From Progne subis subis (taxonomy: Eukaryota; Chordata; Aves; Passeriformes; Hirundinidae), in NCBI GenBank assembly GCA_022316685.1, contig JAKJHU010000061.1:4153709-4217708 (forward strand): a stretch of DNA of 64,000 bases. Direction: 5' to 3'. Shown here piece after piece: positions 16,601 to 28,640 of the stretch (within the stretch, counting starts at the first letter, position 1; every line of letters begins with the position of its first letter). The position numbers were made by a program, and so were the translations under genes. Under the pieces are notes generated by a model. That model saw only the letters and a program-made list of their open reading frames with translations, was not told where the DNA came from and did no database searches.

Positions 16601-19600
16601 GCTCTTGGCTGGGGCTGCTGGCCCTGGGCTATTTGCACAAATTTATTGGCCAAACCCAAGGAATGTGTGCTGTGCCTCGAGCAGGGACCCCTCTGATGGA
16701 AAGGTTTGTGCCTCTGCTTATAAAATTAGGCTCAGCAGCATCTTGAGTGTGCTGCTGCCACAGGAAAGACTTGTCTGGGGAAACAACAATATTTAGATGC
16801 CTTTTCAAACCACAGTGTGAACCAAAGGTTCCTCCCAGCAGTGTGGGTGTAAATAGGAAGGGCAGCCTCGCAGTGTGTGCCCCAGCCAGGCTCAGATCCT
16901 GACCCCAGCCTTCCTGGCCCTTCACCCACTTCCTGCGTGTGCCTGGATAAGGCTCTTCATGCTGGAAAAGGGGGAGAGTTTTCCTCTGCCCACCTTCCTC
17001 GGGGCTCAAGAAGAGGATCTGTCCTTCAGGAGCATGTCTGTGCAGCATCCCAGCCCAAGGATCAAGCAGTGTTGATGAATAACAGGAAAAGTTGGCTGTT
17101 CTCCCTTTTTTTTTTAAGTGTAGAGCCCCACCCTGCCCCACGGGGGGATTCCTGGGGGCCCGACTCCAACATTTGGCATTGTCCCAGTCAAAAGGGGACT
17201 CCCATGGCCAAGGCAAAAGCCAGGCTGGACCATGAGGCCAAAGGGGCTGTTGTCCAGCCCTGGCAGCTGCCCTTGTCCCACAGAAAAGCCATTGTTCACG
17301 GGCAGCCCGACCACGAAACGCCTGCAGCCAGCAGCGGGCCCTGGCCGCCAGCTGAGCCGACAAATTTGAGTTCTTCTGCCGCAGCTTCACGCCAGCTGCT
17401 GCCTCACAGCAAATGCTCCGGACAAAAATACGAGGCATCACGTTTCCTATTTGGGTGCTATCTCTCTGGCCATTACTTGCACTTTCTGATAAGAAATACA
17501 TGCTGAGACACAGCCGGTGACTGGGGAGCAGAAAGCCCCATACTAAAGCTGAAAGCAAAATCTATCTTGTACTGAAAAAAACCTTAAAAAACAACATCCA
17601 TAGCTTTCTCTACCTTTTGCACAAATGCCTGGGGTGACTAAAGCTACCTGCTGGCTCTGGCTGCCCCACCTCTGAGTGTCCAAGGTCAGGCTGGACACTG
17701 GGGCTTGGAGCAACCTGGGACAGTGGAAGGTGTCCCTGCCCATGGCAGGGGTGGGACGAGATGAGCTTTAAGGTCCCCTCCCACCCAAAGCATTCCATGA
17801 TTCTGTGATCTTGTAATGACTAAGTGTGAGACGAAGAATTCACAGAATGACATTGGGGAAAACACCTGTTTTTCACATAGGGATCTCAGAATCGTTAGGG
17901 TTGAAAAAGACCTCTGGAGACCACCCAGTCCAACCCCACTGCCAAGGCAGGGTCACTTGAAGCAGGTGACAAAGGGATGCATCCAGGTGGGTTTGGGATG
18001 TCTCCAGAGAGGGAGAGCCACACCCTCCCTGGGCAGCTGTTCCAGGGCTCTGCCACCCTCAGGAAAGAAGTTCTTCCCCATTTTGAGGTGGAACTTCTTG
18101 TGCTTTAGCTTACAAGTCCAATACATGGTCCTGAAAGGGATAAGAACACTGCCCCAGCTGGTTTAACAGAAGATATCCCCCAGAGTTATGATGGACAGGT
18201 CCTGGAAGGGATAAGAACACTGCCCCAGCTGGTTTAACAGAAGATATCCCCCAGAGTTATGATGGACAGGTCCTGGAAGGGATAAGAACAGTGACACACC
18301 TGGTTTAACAGAAGATAAACCCCAGAGTTATGAGGGATGGGTCCTGGAAGGGATAAGAACAGTGACACACCTGCTTTAACAGAAGATATCCCCCAGAGTT
18401 ATGAGGGTCAGGTCCTGGAAGGGATAAGAACAGTGACACACCTGGTTTAACAGAAGATAAACCCCAGAGTTATGAGGGACAGGTCCTGGAAGGGATAAGA
18501 ACAGTGACACACCTGGTTTAACAGAAGATAAACCCCAGAGTTATGATGGACAGGTCCTGGAAGGGATAAGAACACTGCCACACCTGGATTAACAGCTGCC
18601 CATGAACAGAACACACCCGCCCCCTCAACCATTTCCAGCAGATGGGAATAGAGCACGTCCTGCATTGAACCCAAGACAAAAGGGGCGGGTGGATTAAGGA
18701 GATGGAGGTGGGAAGTGGATCCCAGCAGGGTGGGAACACCAAGCTGGGCCGTGAGGAGCGCGGGGCGTGACGATGTCGGTGTGCTCCGTGTCCCCAGCAC
18801 AGCCTGGCCAAGGCGCTCTACGACAACAAGGCCGAGTGCTCGGACGAGCTGGCGTTCCGCAGGGGGGACATCCTGACGGTGCTGGAGCAGCACGTGCCGG
18901 GCAGCCAGGGCTGGTGGCGGTGCTCCCTGCACGGCCACCACGGCCTGGCCCCCGCCAACCGCCTGCAGCTGCTGTCGCCCGGCCCGGCCCGCAGCCAGCG
19001 CCCCGCGGAGCCGCCAGCGGCGCACAACATCTACCAGGTGCCCTCCGTGCCCTCCGTGCCCTCCGTGCCCGAGGCCGCGGTGCTGTCGGCCACCTACGAG
19101 AAGATGGAGGGCTGGGTGCAGCCCCCGGCCATCCCTGCCCAGGCCGTGTACGAGGTGCCGGCCCTGGCGGCGCAGCTGCTCAGCGAGAGGACCAAGAGCT
19201 CCACGCACCAGGTGAGAATAAAGGCAGCCCTAAAATCGACAGATGTTATTGTTAAAACAAACGCTGGGAGCGGGGAAATGAGAAAGCTTGAGATCTTCAG
19301 TGGGGTTTGCAGCAGAAGAATGACGGCGCTTAGGAAACTCGCATCGCTTTGTAGCATCGTGTGGGAAATGCTGGTCTGGGCAACAGATGAGGGAGAATCT
19401 CTATATTCTGTTCTCCCTCACCTTTCTGACAGTTTAAAACAGCTGCAAAATAGAGCTGGAAGTAAGGAATATACCATTTGTTTGGGAGGATCTAAAAATG
19501 ATTTACAAAGTTAAAATAACAAGACACAGAACCCTCTCCTCTGACGGGCTACAGCACGCAGCCATCCAGAGTCCCCTGGGCACATGTGGGGTCTTTGCAT

Positions 19601-22600
19601 TCATCTGCACAGGAAACATGATTAATAATTTTTTTTTTAAAAAAATCACCCTTTGGTGTGTGATTGCTGGGTTAGGTCTGGTTTTTACTGTCTCCAGCAG
19701 CTCAGCAAGCTCAGAACCCTGCTGCCTCTCTCTTGTGCTGTCACTAGGCTTGCACAAAGTCTGCCCCTGCCAGACACGCAGAAGGACACAAAGTTTTGTC
19801 GTGTGCTCTTCGACCAGTTTCTGTCCCAGCTCGTTTTTGCTGCTGCTGAGACATTGACCAAGGTGTACAGGAGGAGAGCTGCCACCAGTTCCCCCAGTTA
19901 TAGAGGAGAACAAACTCGTTTTCCAGGGTTTCATTACAGCTCCCTGGGTCCCAGCTCCTCGTGTTTGACACTCAAACAAAACACACACATGGAACATGCA
20001 ATTTGATTACATGTTGCTGGTTTTTAAGACCGAAACCTTGTGCTTTCTTCAGGAAAAAATGAGTGGGGAATGCTTCATAATGAAAGGGAAATAGAGCAGG
20101 TGGGGACAGGGTTCAAGTGCGAGATTTTGTTCAGTTCTGTGAGCTCTCCAGCCCTGGGTGGCTCTTTATTCTGTGTATGGAAATCACATTAGAAATTCTA
20201 ATTGAAAAGGGAAAGGAGGAAAATTCAGCTATATAGTGGTTTAGGCTGATTTAATGATCATTTGATTAATGGGGCTCATTCAGCCACCTTTCCTCCTGCT
20301 GTGTGGAAGGACAATCATGGAAATCTCATTGCTGCATCCTGCTGGGTGGCAGGTGGGTGCTGGAAAACAACAAACTCGGGGCATTCTTGCTGACCAAAAC
20401 CTCATTTTCAGCTCTGCAGCTGCAGTGCACAACCACAACTCAAACTCAAACTGAGTGCAGCTACAAGAGACTCTCTTGCACTTGCTGTGATCTGATTTCT
20501 CTACATTCCTGACCCTAAAGGATCCGTTTGCAAACTGAATCAGAGACTGGCATCAATTTCCAATCTTGTGCCAGCAAATCAGGTGGAAAATATCATCTGT
20601 TCATTATGTGGATGAATGGTCTGGCAGAAGAGCTCCTTGGCTCTCCCTGTCTCATTTCATGAATTCATCCACCTAAGCTGTGCCCAGTCTAAGAGTGAAA
20701 AAGAACAAAAAAGAAATGTCCCAGCCTCTGGTTATTATCCAGAAGCTGAGAGTGGGGCTGTGAGTGGCACAGTGTCCCAGCTGTCCCCACACCAGCTGCA
20801 CCCTGGTGGTCACAAGCTGTCCCCGAGGCAGGGGAGCTCCGGGAGCACAGAGTGATCCAGACCATCCCACAGAGATCCTGTGGCACAGCTGGCAAAGCTC
20901 CTGGCATACTCAGCTGTCCTCTGAGCAGCTGGGAAAAGCCACTGTGAGTCTTTGAGGGAGCTGATTGAAAGCAGTGAAATAAAAATACCTCAGAGCTTGG
21001 GTGATTTCACCCCACAGAGAAACCTCGTCGCTTCTGCCTCACACACCGGGCACCTCCTGGTTCTACTGCCACTGATGGGACTTGGAAAAGTACCAAGATG
21101 TGACTTCCAGTGAGTTTCCTTCTTGCTGGATGCTCAGATTTGTCCGTCTGGAAGCAGACCTGGGCTAAGGATGGCTCTCCTGACACTTCTTATCTTTTAC
21201 CCTTTCACTCAGGAACAAGGGTGATGCTCACATTCAGACACAGGGTGCCCAGGATTCCCCATCCCTGGAAGAGTTCCAGGACAGATTGGAGGGGCTTTAG
21301 AGCAACCTGGGACAGTGGAAGGGGGTGGAACAGTCTTTAAGATCCCTCCCAACCCAAACCATTTTGCGATTCTGTGATTCTCTATCACCGAGCACTAAGG
21401 GGATTTGTCTTCACACCTCATTCCCTGTTTCAGGATGAGGGATGACCCTGGCAGAGTGAAGCTACACTCTTCTTCCTCTACCATATTTCCCCCACATTTA
21501 GTTGCTGCAGGACTTGCACGATGGAAATCACTCCCTCCATTTAAAACCATTTACTGTAATCTGTCACCCCAGCAGTGTTTCTGGTCAATGGCACATTTAT
21601 AAATCAGCTGAAGGCAGCCAGGCTAAAGGCGGGCTGGGTGAACAAAATTCCGTGTTTTGGTGGCTGATTTTAAAAAAGAAAAGTCCTAACCCAGCATTCA
21701 TACTTGGTGACACTGATTGTCCCGCAGATCTTGTCATGGCTGCTCAAATGAGGTTTTAACCCAACAGGAGAATCTGGCTGCAAAGATATAATTCCCATAC
21801 TGGACTTCCCTGTTCATGGAGCTGGACAGGACAGCAAGGTTTACTCCTTCCACATGAGTCAGTCTTTCAGAACTACAGAATAATGCTCAGCCTGCATTGT
21901 TTTGCTGCTCTTACATGAAATTGGCTTGACCCAATGACTGTGGGCTTGGAGAAGTCGAAATTTCCCCACTTCCTTTTTTAAGTGGTTCTGCTTTTGGGCA
22001 GTTTAAGGGTTTAAGTGATAACTGCAGCTGGGTTTTATCCAAATCTTTTCTATCCTGTGGTTAGTAAGGCAGATTGTCTTTGATAATGTGTGTGCCAGTT
22101 CAGATTTTACCTAAAATGCACCAGAAATGCTGGCAAAGGAGAATTATTTGGGAATAAGCATCCTACTGCTTGTAAGGTCAGTTCCTGTCTCTCACCTTCA
22201 GTGAAGAGCTGATGGTTTTTATCACTTAAGAGTGATTACTCCAACAGTGGATTATTCAGCTAAATGACTTTTCAAAACTGTTCTGAGCTTCCTGCCGACA
22301 CATTTTTTTTATTATTATTATTTGTTTGTTTGTTTTTCTCCAAGCACCTGTTTACCCTCCCGAGAGCCTGCCGGGCTTCAGCCCCAAACATCAGGGGGGA
22401 GGTGTACGACGTCCCCTCCCCACAGCCCCGCGGGTCCCTGCTCCCACAGGTGAGTCCTGCCCCGCTCCCTCCCTGCAGCACCTCAGCGTAGATCCGCATC
22501 CCAGTCCTACTGTCACCCTCTCTTTTGTGTAAAATAGGGAAGAAAATGATCTATTTTTAGCTCAAAACCTCAGTTCTCCTGAGCTTCTTAGAAATTTAGA

Positions 22601-25600
22601 GCAACGTGTTTTAAATCTGGTGCGTTTCTAATGAATGCTTCTGTTTTTTCCGTCAGGAAGGCACATCCCCACGGATTCCGAGGCAGAGAGAGTGGCACTG
22701 CTGATTTCTTTCTGAATTCCCTGTACCAGTGGCAACCTCTGTGCCTCGGAATCCATGAGGAAATGTGGTGGTGTCATTTGGTCAGGGGTGATTTGGGGGT
22801 GTTCAGAGAAGAGTCATGAGTGTATGTTCAGCAAAAATTAAAAAATGTCACCCCCACCCCACCCTTCTCCTGGGGAAAACACGCCCTGGATTTGGTCACG
22901 TCACCGTGACGTGTCCTTGTTGCACAATCCTGTCCTTGGTGCTGTCCCACTCCCCTGGGGTCAGTGAATGTCACATTTCCTCCACCTCTGAGCCTGGGCA
23001 GGTCACCAGGACGGGACAGGCACAGCCCTGTCCTGCCACCTGCCACACAAAGGTGTGAGTGGCACTGGGGCACACCCAGGAGGCCTCCCCAGCCCTGCTG
23101 CTCCCCGGCAGTGCAGGGTTGAGCCATTTTGAACCATTTTATTCCACAGAGTTCCTGGAGTCCTCCCCTTTGTGTGAGGAGGTGATCCCTGCTCAGACCC
23201 AAACCTACTCATGTATGGCCCAAAGCCTTTGATCCCACTCAAGGCCCTAAAAAGGCTCTAAATAGATCAAAATAAACCTTTTTTTTTCCCCTTTGAGCAG
23301 AGTGGTGCCACCCCCCCCAGCACACGGAAGGGTTCCTTGCTGGGCAGATCCACTGAGAGCTTCCAGGCAGAGCAGAAGCAGCTTTACAAGATCCCTTCCA
23401 AGCCAGAAAAAGCAGGAGCTGGCAGCCAGGACTCACCAGCAGGCAACGTAAGTAAGGCTTCGTGTGCCCAGAGTAATCTGTCACTCCTGGGAAGCCTGGC
23501 TTGGAGCAAGGACAGGTTTCCCATCTCTTCCCCACTGTTTCTTACACAACAAATGGTCCTGAATTTCCCTTTTCCAGCTTAGACTCCAGCTAAGTACACA
23601 CATATATCTGTATCAAGAAAAATTCAAATACATTGAAGATGTTTGAGCAGAGTCAGTGGCATCTGTCAATGATTTATTTCTTGTCAGGGTGTGCATGTGA
23701 ATGTGAAAATCAAATGTCTACAGATTTCACTGGCTGGGGACTCTGCTGTAGGATGTAATCACCTCTGCTCCAAATATTTCACCTTTTATACGTGCAGCTT
23801 GCGCATGTTAGAAAATAAAAAACACAGACAGCCTCTCCGTGGTGCTGTTCATTGATATCAGTGGAGTTGCACACATTTATGTGCTCTGAGAATTCAGTTC
23901 TGCTTCTCATTGCTGTTTAAAAAGATGGTTTACGAACCCTCTGTGCTCTGTTGCAGTTATATGACGTCCCTCCCAAAAGAGAACTCGATGACTCAGAAAA
24001 TAAATCTCAGAAGAAGTGCTGGGGCCATTACAACACTTTGCCAAACCCTCGGAAGTCCGAATGGATTTACGATATCCCGGTATCCCCTGAAAATTCCGGA
24101 TTCAAACCAAACCCTCCTGGCCAGTCTGTGGAGAAGCAGGTGCTGTATGACATTCCCCCAGCCAGGTACAAGGCTCCAGCCACAGCCACCGAAGGCAAGG
24201 CTGGAAATCCACAGCTGTACGACATCCCACCGAGCCAGAGGAAATTAACACTTCCAGAAATCCCCCTCTACGACGTTCCATCCTCACGGGATGTGCTCCT
24301 CCTGCCACAGAGCGGCAGCTCGGAGGTGCCCCCGAGCCTCCTGGCTGCCAAGGCTGAGAATCACGTCTCTGTGGAGAACGTTTATGATATTCCCAAAGGT
24401 TTGCCCAATGCTGGGCACTCCAAGAAAGAGATGGAAAACAACAGTGATGGCTCTGGAGGCCAAGCACACGGGGCTAGTCCACAGCTCTCTAGGGATGCCA
24501 AGTCAGAAAATGACAGTTTGTGTGTGTCTAGTGTGGACAGCAGAAGCAGCACTCTCTCCTCATCCTCCAGCTCTTCTGCTGAGTGGTTTTCTACGCTGTC
24601 ACCGTCACCAGAGCCTGTCCAAGAAATCAAACTGGAGCTGGAAGCAGCCATCGAGACCCTGACTCGGCTGCAGCACGGCGTGTCCAGCTCCATCGCCAGC
24701 TTAATGATCTTTGTGAGCAGCAAGTGGAGACTGCAGGAGCACCTGGAGAAAAGCCTGGAGGAGATCCACAGAGCAGTGGACCACATAAAGGTGTCGCTGG
24801 GAGAGTTCCTGACCTTTGCTCAAGCTCTGAAGGGAAATGCCTCCAACCTCACGGATAACAACCTGCAGGCCAGAATTAAGAAACAGCTGGAAATCCTCAT
24901 GAACTCCTACAAAATATTGACAGAAACGAGGGAAGCTCTCAACAGCTGCAGCTGGTCCCTGGAGGCTTTGGTGCTCAGGAAGCCCCAGAATAACCCTGAC
25001 GACCTGGATCGCTTCGTTATGGTGGCCCGGACAATTCCAGACGATATCAAGAGATTTGTGTCCATCATCATCGCCAACGGGAAGCTGCTCTTCAGGAAGA
25101 ACGAGAAGGAGCAAGAAAAGAAGCAACAAAAAGTGAACCTGGAATGCAAAATGGCAAAACAAATCCCAGTGCCAAGAAGAGTAGAGATTGAGTCACTCCA
25201 GAGAAACACTCCTGAGAAATCCGGCCAAAGCCGGGTCCCAGTGGAGAAACCAGATGAAAATTCCACTGAGGACTGTGATTATGTGCAGTTACAGGTCAGT
25301 GACACTGGGGTTTACTCTCTGCATTCTCCATCCTTTGCAGACATCAGGCTGTTAACTACCAGCACTATTTTACCTTCACACCAGTGCCACATTCAGCTTG
25401 CACTACGCCCCATTTCCCAGACTTTAGTAGAGCCAGGATTTTGTGACAGCTCTGGATGGCACGCGGACAATGAGCAGTCATTTTAACATTAGAGAAAATT
25501 AAGCATTTTTATCGTTCTTGCCAGTATAAATTCATTTATGAAGCAGGATTTGGGAGTCAGCAATTCCTTACTTCCCTTTTCCCTCACAGTTCTCTTCCTG

Positions 25601-27137
25601 CCGCTCCATTGTGTTTGGCATGACAGGAGATGTTCCTTCCTAGCTTCAGGGGTGTTCTGGAAATCCAGTTTTCATAGAAATTAAACTCTGTGAATTATCA
25701 CATTCAATTGTTAGAATAATCCTGGATGATTGTTAGAATCTCCTTAGAATGACTAAAATATCTACTAAGAATATCTCCCTTTGTTTCCCAAGGAAATGCT
25801 GGCTTGTCCTTAAAATTTAGGGAATGTTTTGTTGAAATGTTTTGTTGATGTTGGTTTCAGTTTCAGATCTTGCAGGATCAGGCACTACATTTTTAGGAGG
25901 AAAAAAACCTACAGCTCCTTATAATGAATTCCCCATTTCTATTTGTAACATGAAGGCTACAGAACAAGTAGTTGTTTCCCCACGAAACAAGAGAAAACCA
26001 CATTTATATTTAAATACTTTCTGTAGTTGTTTCAACGGTTTCATTTTAATTTGTAACAGGCACAGAAAGTCATTTCAGGTAAAGAAATAGCAAAGAAGAG
26101 TACAGAGTCAAACCTAAAGGTATTTCTGACTTTGGAAATATTATTTATGAGGGCTTTTAGTCCCTTGCTAAAACTCAGAGTAATTTACATCCAGACACAC
26201 ATCTCTGCACAGGGAGAGATCATTTTCCCAGAATTACTGCTGAAAACCTGTGAAGAACACTTATTTTCCTCAAACAAACAACTCCAGTTTAAAGTCATAC
26301 AGTTTATTTTATTGCCTTTCAGCATCATTTGGGATAAGGCTGTGAAAGTCAGTATGTCAAAGTATCTTGTCGTGCACTGGCACAAAATTGACTCTTGTTT
26401 TGTGCATTTTAATCATTCATAACCAGGATTAAGTCCATTAAAGATCAATGTTTTGTATTATTTGAAAGCTTCAAGGCCAGAATGTGTAAAGGATTGGTGT
26501 TTGGCTGCAGCACTTTGTGTGCTATCCATTATTAAAATTGTTTTTAGGGGAAAAAAAAGGCAATCAGGAGCATTTCCAACACTTTATGGAAAGAGAAATT
26601 ACTGTAAAGGCTCCAGGGTGGGGCGACTTGGAGACCACAAGAACTTAGGGTAGAGCGACCAAAGAAACAACCAGCGTGTGTGACACCAGGCTGAACCTAT
26701 TTTTATTTTAACCCTTTCTCCAGGTTTTGCCTTGCTCAAAAAAGACTGAAAATCCCAGCAGGCAGGAGCCTGCCAGGAAAATCCCCCTCCCGGAGCACTG
26801 CAGGCTGTGCTTCGCCGCCCTGCACAAGGCCATCGGCGTGTTCACCACCAGCCTCAGCAACCAGCAGCCCCCCGAAATCTTCATCTCCCACAGCAAACTC
26901 ATCATCATGGTGGGGCAGAAGCTGGTGGATTCGCTGTGCCAGGAAACGCAGGACAGGGAGGCCCGGAGCGACGTCCTGCACAGCAGCAGCCGCTTCTGCA
27001 GCCTCCTCAAGAACCTGGCCCTGGCCACCAAAACCGCAGCGCTCAAATATCCCAACGCAGAGGCCACCAGGGAGCTGCGGGAGCAGACGGAGGAGCTGGC
27101 CAAGTACACCCAGCAGTTCAGAGCCATGATGGACTGA
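12296..27137 (+). CDS. CASS4: Cas scaffolding protein family member 4 (HEPL), six coding exons
   Basis: Coding exons: 12296-12307, 18798-19211, 22345-22449, 23301-23447, 23957-25294 and 26724-27137, all joined in phase 0, giving 809 aa (human 786). Residues 5-70 form the SH3 domain (LAKALYDNKAECSDELAFRR, with GWWRCSLHG), which in the Cas family binds FAK and PYK2. Residues 90-390 are the substrate domain with ten YxxP motifs (YQVP, YEVP, YDVP, YKIP, YDIP types), the docking sites for CRK-type SH2 domains once phosphorylated by SRC or FAK. Then come a Ser-rich stretch (about 418-445), the four-helix segment (LEAAIETLTRLQHG onward), a SRC-binding-type motif DCDYVQLQ (Tyr668), and a C-terminal FAT-like domain in the last exon (EHCRLCFAALHKAIGVFTTS, IIMVGQKLVDSLCQETQD). 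The protein is a focal-adhesion scaffold for migration and spreading. Exons 2-6 are certain; exon 1 is inferred. Confidence 0.95.
13620..13661 (+). repeat. (AAT)n microsatellite
   Basis: About 13 uninterrupted AAT/ATA triplets after GATGAT, ending at ACACACC. It lies in CASS4 intron 1. Confidence 0.95.
14181..14212 (+). repeat. (AAAC)n microsatellite
   Basis: Run of AAAC/CAAA tetramers, about 8 copies, in CASS4 intron 1. Confidence 0.9.
17655..17815 (+). mobile_element. CR1 LINE 3' end, sense
   Basis: Ends with the diagnostic CR1 3' sequence: AGGCTGGACACTGGGGCTTG, GAGCAACCTGGGACAGTGG, GATGAGCTTTAAGGTCCCC, CCACCCAAAGCATTCCATG and ATTCTGTGATC. Its 3' tail faces the tail of the next, inverted copy. 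Confidence 0.8.
17884..18112 (-). mobile_element. CR1 LINE 3' end, antisense
   Basis: Reverse-complement CR1: CAGAATCGTTAGGGTTGAAA, AAGACCTCTGGAGACCACCC, AGTCCAACCCCACTGCC, GGGCAGCTGTTCCAGGGCTC and AAGAAGTTCTTCCCC. It is a different subfamily from the sense copy 70 bp to its left. Confidence 0.8.
18127..18598 (+). repeat. 71-bp minisatellite before CASS4 exon 2
   Basis: About 6.6 tandem copies with a 71-bp period (GGTCCTG recurs at 18127, 18198 and so on). Each has GGAAGGGATAAGAACA, an ACACCTGGTTTAACAGAAGA block and CCCAGAGTTATGA. Two variant types occur (CACTGCCCCAGC and CAGTGACACACC). The array ends 200 bp upstream of the SH3 exon. Confidence 0.95.
19212..22344 (+). other. CASS4: CASS4 intron 2 (3.1 kb)
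   Basis: Intronic sequence with one CR1 end (21238-21388). No additional exon is recognised. It ends in (TTTG)n-rich pyrimidine sequence and the acceptor CTCCAAG at 22344. Confidence 0.6.
21238..21388 (+). mobile_element. CR1 LINE 3' end, sense
   Basis: GGTGCCCAGGATTCCCC, CCAGGACAGATTGGAGGGGC, GAGCAACCTGGGACAGTGG, AAGATCCCTCCCAACCCAAA and the terminal GCGATTCTGTGATTCTCTAT identify the 3' end of a CR1 copy in CASS4 intron 2. Confidence 0.8.
22897..22913. promoter_or_regulatory. CRE-like 17-bp palindrome in CASS4 intron 3
   Basis: CACGTCAC-C-GTGACGTG: two perfect 8-bp arms around one base, each containing TGACGTG, a CREB/ATF-type half-site. It lies between CASS4 exons 3 and 4. Function is inferred from the motif only. 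Confidence 0.35.
25295..26723 (+). other. CASS4: CASS4 intron 5 (1.4 kb)
   Basis: AT-rich intron between the long substrate/helix exon (donor CAG|gtcagt) and the last exon (acceptor TTTCTCCAG at 26723). Nothing else is recognised. Confidence 0.7.
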
Positions 27138-27164
27138 GGCGCTGCTCCCGCTCCTTTTGGCACC

Positions 27165-27932
27165 AATTCCCACCAGGAATCCCCCACCAGGAATTCCCTG
27201 GATGAACTGTTAGCAAGGTGAAGATCCCCGCACTCAGAATTCCCACCAGGAATTCCCTGGATGAACCCTTAGCAAGGTGAAGATCCCCGCACTCAGAATT
27301 CCCACCAGGAATTCCCTGGATGAACCCTTAGCAGGTGAAGATCCCCGCACTCAGAATTCCCACCAGGAATTCCCTGGATGAACCCTTAGCAGGTGAAGAT
27401 CCCCGCACTCAGAATTCCCACCAGGAATTCCCTGGATGAACTCTTAGCAAGGTGAAGATCCCCGCACTCAGAATTCCCACCAGGAATTCCCTGGATGAAC
27501 CCTTAGCAGGTGAAGATCCCCGCACTCAGAATTCCCACCAGGAATTCCCTGGATGAACCCTTAGCAGGTGAAGATCCCCGCACTCAGAATTCCCACCAGG
27601 AATTCCCTGGATGAACCCTTAGCAGGTGAAGATCCCCGCACTCAGAATTCCCACCAGGAATTCCCTGGATGAACTGTTAGCAAGGTGAAGATCCCTGCAT
27701 TCAGAATTCCCACCAGGAATTCCCTGGATGAACTGTTAGCAAGGTGAAGATCCCTGCATTCAGAATTCCCACCAGGAATTCCCTGGATGAACTGTTAGCA
27801 AGGTGAAGATCCCCGCATTCAGAATTCCCACCAGGAATTCCCTGGATGAACTGTTAGCAAGGTGAAGATCCCCGCACTCAGAATTCCCACCAGGAATTCC
27901 CTGGATGAACTGTTAGCAAGGTGAAGATCCCC
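27165..27932 (+). repeat. 58/59-bp minisatellite in the CASS4 3' UTR
   Basis: Thirteen tandem copies starting 28 bases after the CASS4 stop. Each has GAATTCCCACCAGGAATTCC, then CTGGATGAAC, TTAGCAAGGTGAAGATCCC and GCACTCA. Copies with AGCAAGGTG are 59 bp and copies with AGCAGGTG are 58 bp; the two types occur in blocks. CCAGG-AATTC-CCTGG recurs in each unit and could form a small hairpin in RNA. Confidence 0.95.
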
Positions 27933-27952
27933 ACAGCAGCTGATGCAGAAGA

Positions 27953-27958
27953 ATTAAA
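27953..27958 (+). terminator. Candidate polyadenylation signal ATTAAA for CASS4
   Basis: ATTAAA lies just after the repeat array. It is followed by T-rich sequence and then TGT-rich sequence near 28000-28060. It is the first plausible signal downstream of the CASS4 stop; a longer 3' UTR is possible. Confidence 0.4.
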
Positions 27959-28159
27959 TCTGCACTTTCTTCTCCACTGTTCACATCCTGCCTGGGAATG
28001 TCATTGTCACGGTGGCTGGGTGGGAATGTTTGCTGTGTATTGGAGCAAAAGTTGTTGATTTTCAGACTGATTTCTTATTTTTTGGTTCTTTATGTATGTC
28101 TGATAAATGTATTTTCCTTTTTAATTGTTTTATCTATTCCTGTAAAGTCTCTTTTTAAA

Positions 28160-28640
28160 TGTAGCTGCACAATGTTCTGTAACTTATGATACCCCAACAT
28201 CGATTGTTTCCTGAGGGCTTTACTCAAAATTTGTAATTACAGGGTTGTTTTGTTTTGTTTTGTTTGTTTGTTTAACAGCTGCAAAGCAAAATTTTGGTTT
28301 TAACAAATGCAACACGGTACAAAATCTGGTGAATGGGAAATGCACCAGACTGGTACCAGAGCACAAAAGAAAACTATGGGAGAAGTCCTGACTCTTGATA
28401 AATCTACAGCGAGCACATCATCCTCTGTCACAGCCCAGAGCTCTCAGAGCATTTCTCCAGCCGGGAAAAAATGTTATTTTTGTCACTAAACGTGCAGAGT
28501 GTCTGGACAAGCTCTTCCCACAGCTGCAAAGGTGATGCCATTCCCTGCTGGAGCGAGTTCCAGCCAGGGCTCCATCCCAGCCCTCAGAGCCGCGGGCTGC
28601 GGAGCTTTTTAACTTTATCCCCCAATCCTCCGCACGGGAA
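28160..28640. other. CASS4-RTF2 spacer
   Basis: Short intergenic region with a (TTTTG)n / (TTTG)n run at about 28242-28275. No gene is seen. Confidence 0.5.

Larger units (their letters stand above)
12308..18797 (+). other. CASS4: CASS4 intron 1 (6.5 kb)
   Basis: Holds an (AAT)n microsatellite (13620-13661), an (AAAC)n run (14181-14212), a short (CAGACA)-type run near 16015-16045, two converging CR1 fragments (17655-17815 and 17884-18112) and a 71-bp minisatellite (18127-18598). An unexplained 309-codon antisense open frame lies at 16629-17558. No coding exon is recognised. Confidence 0.6.
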
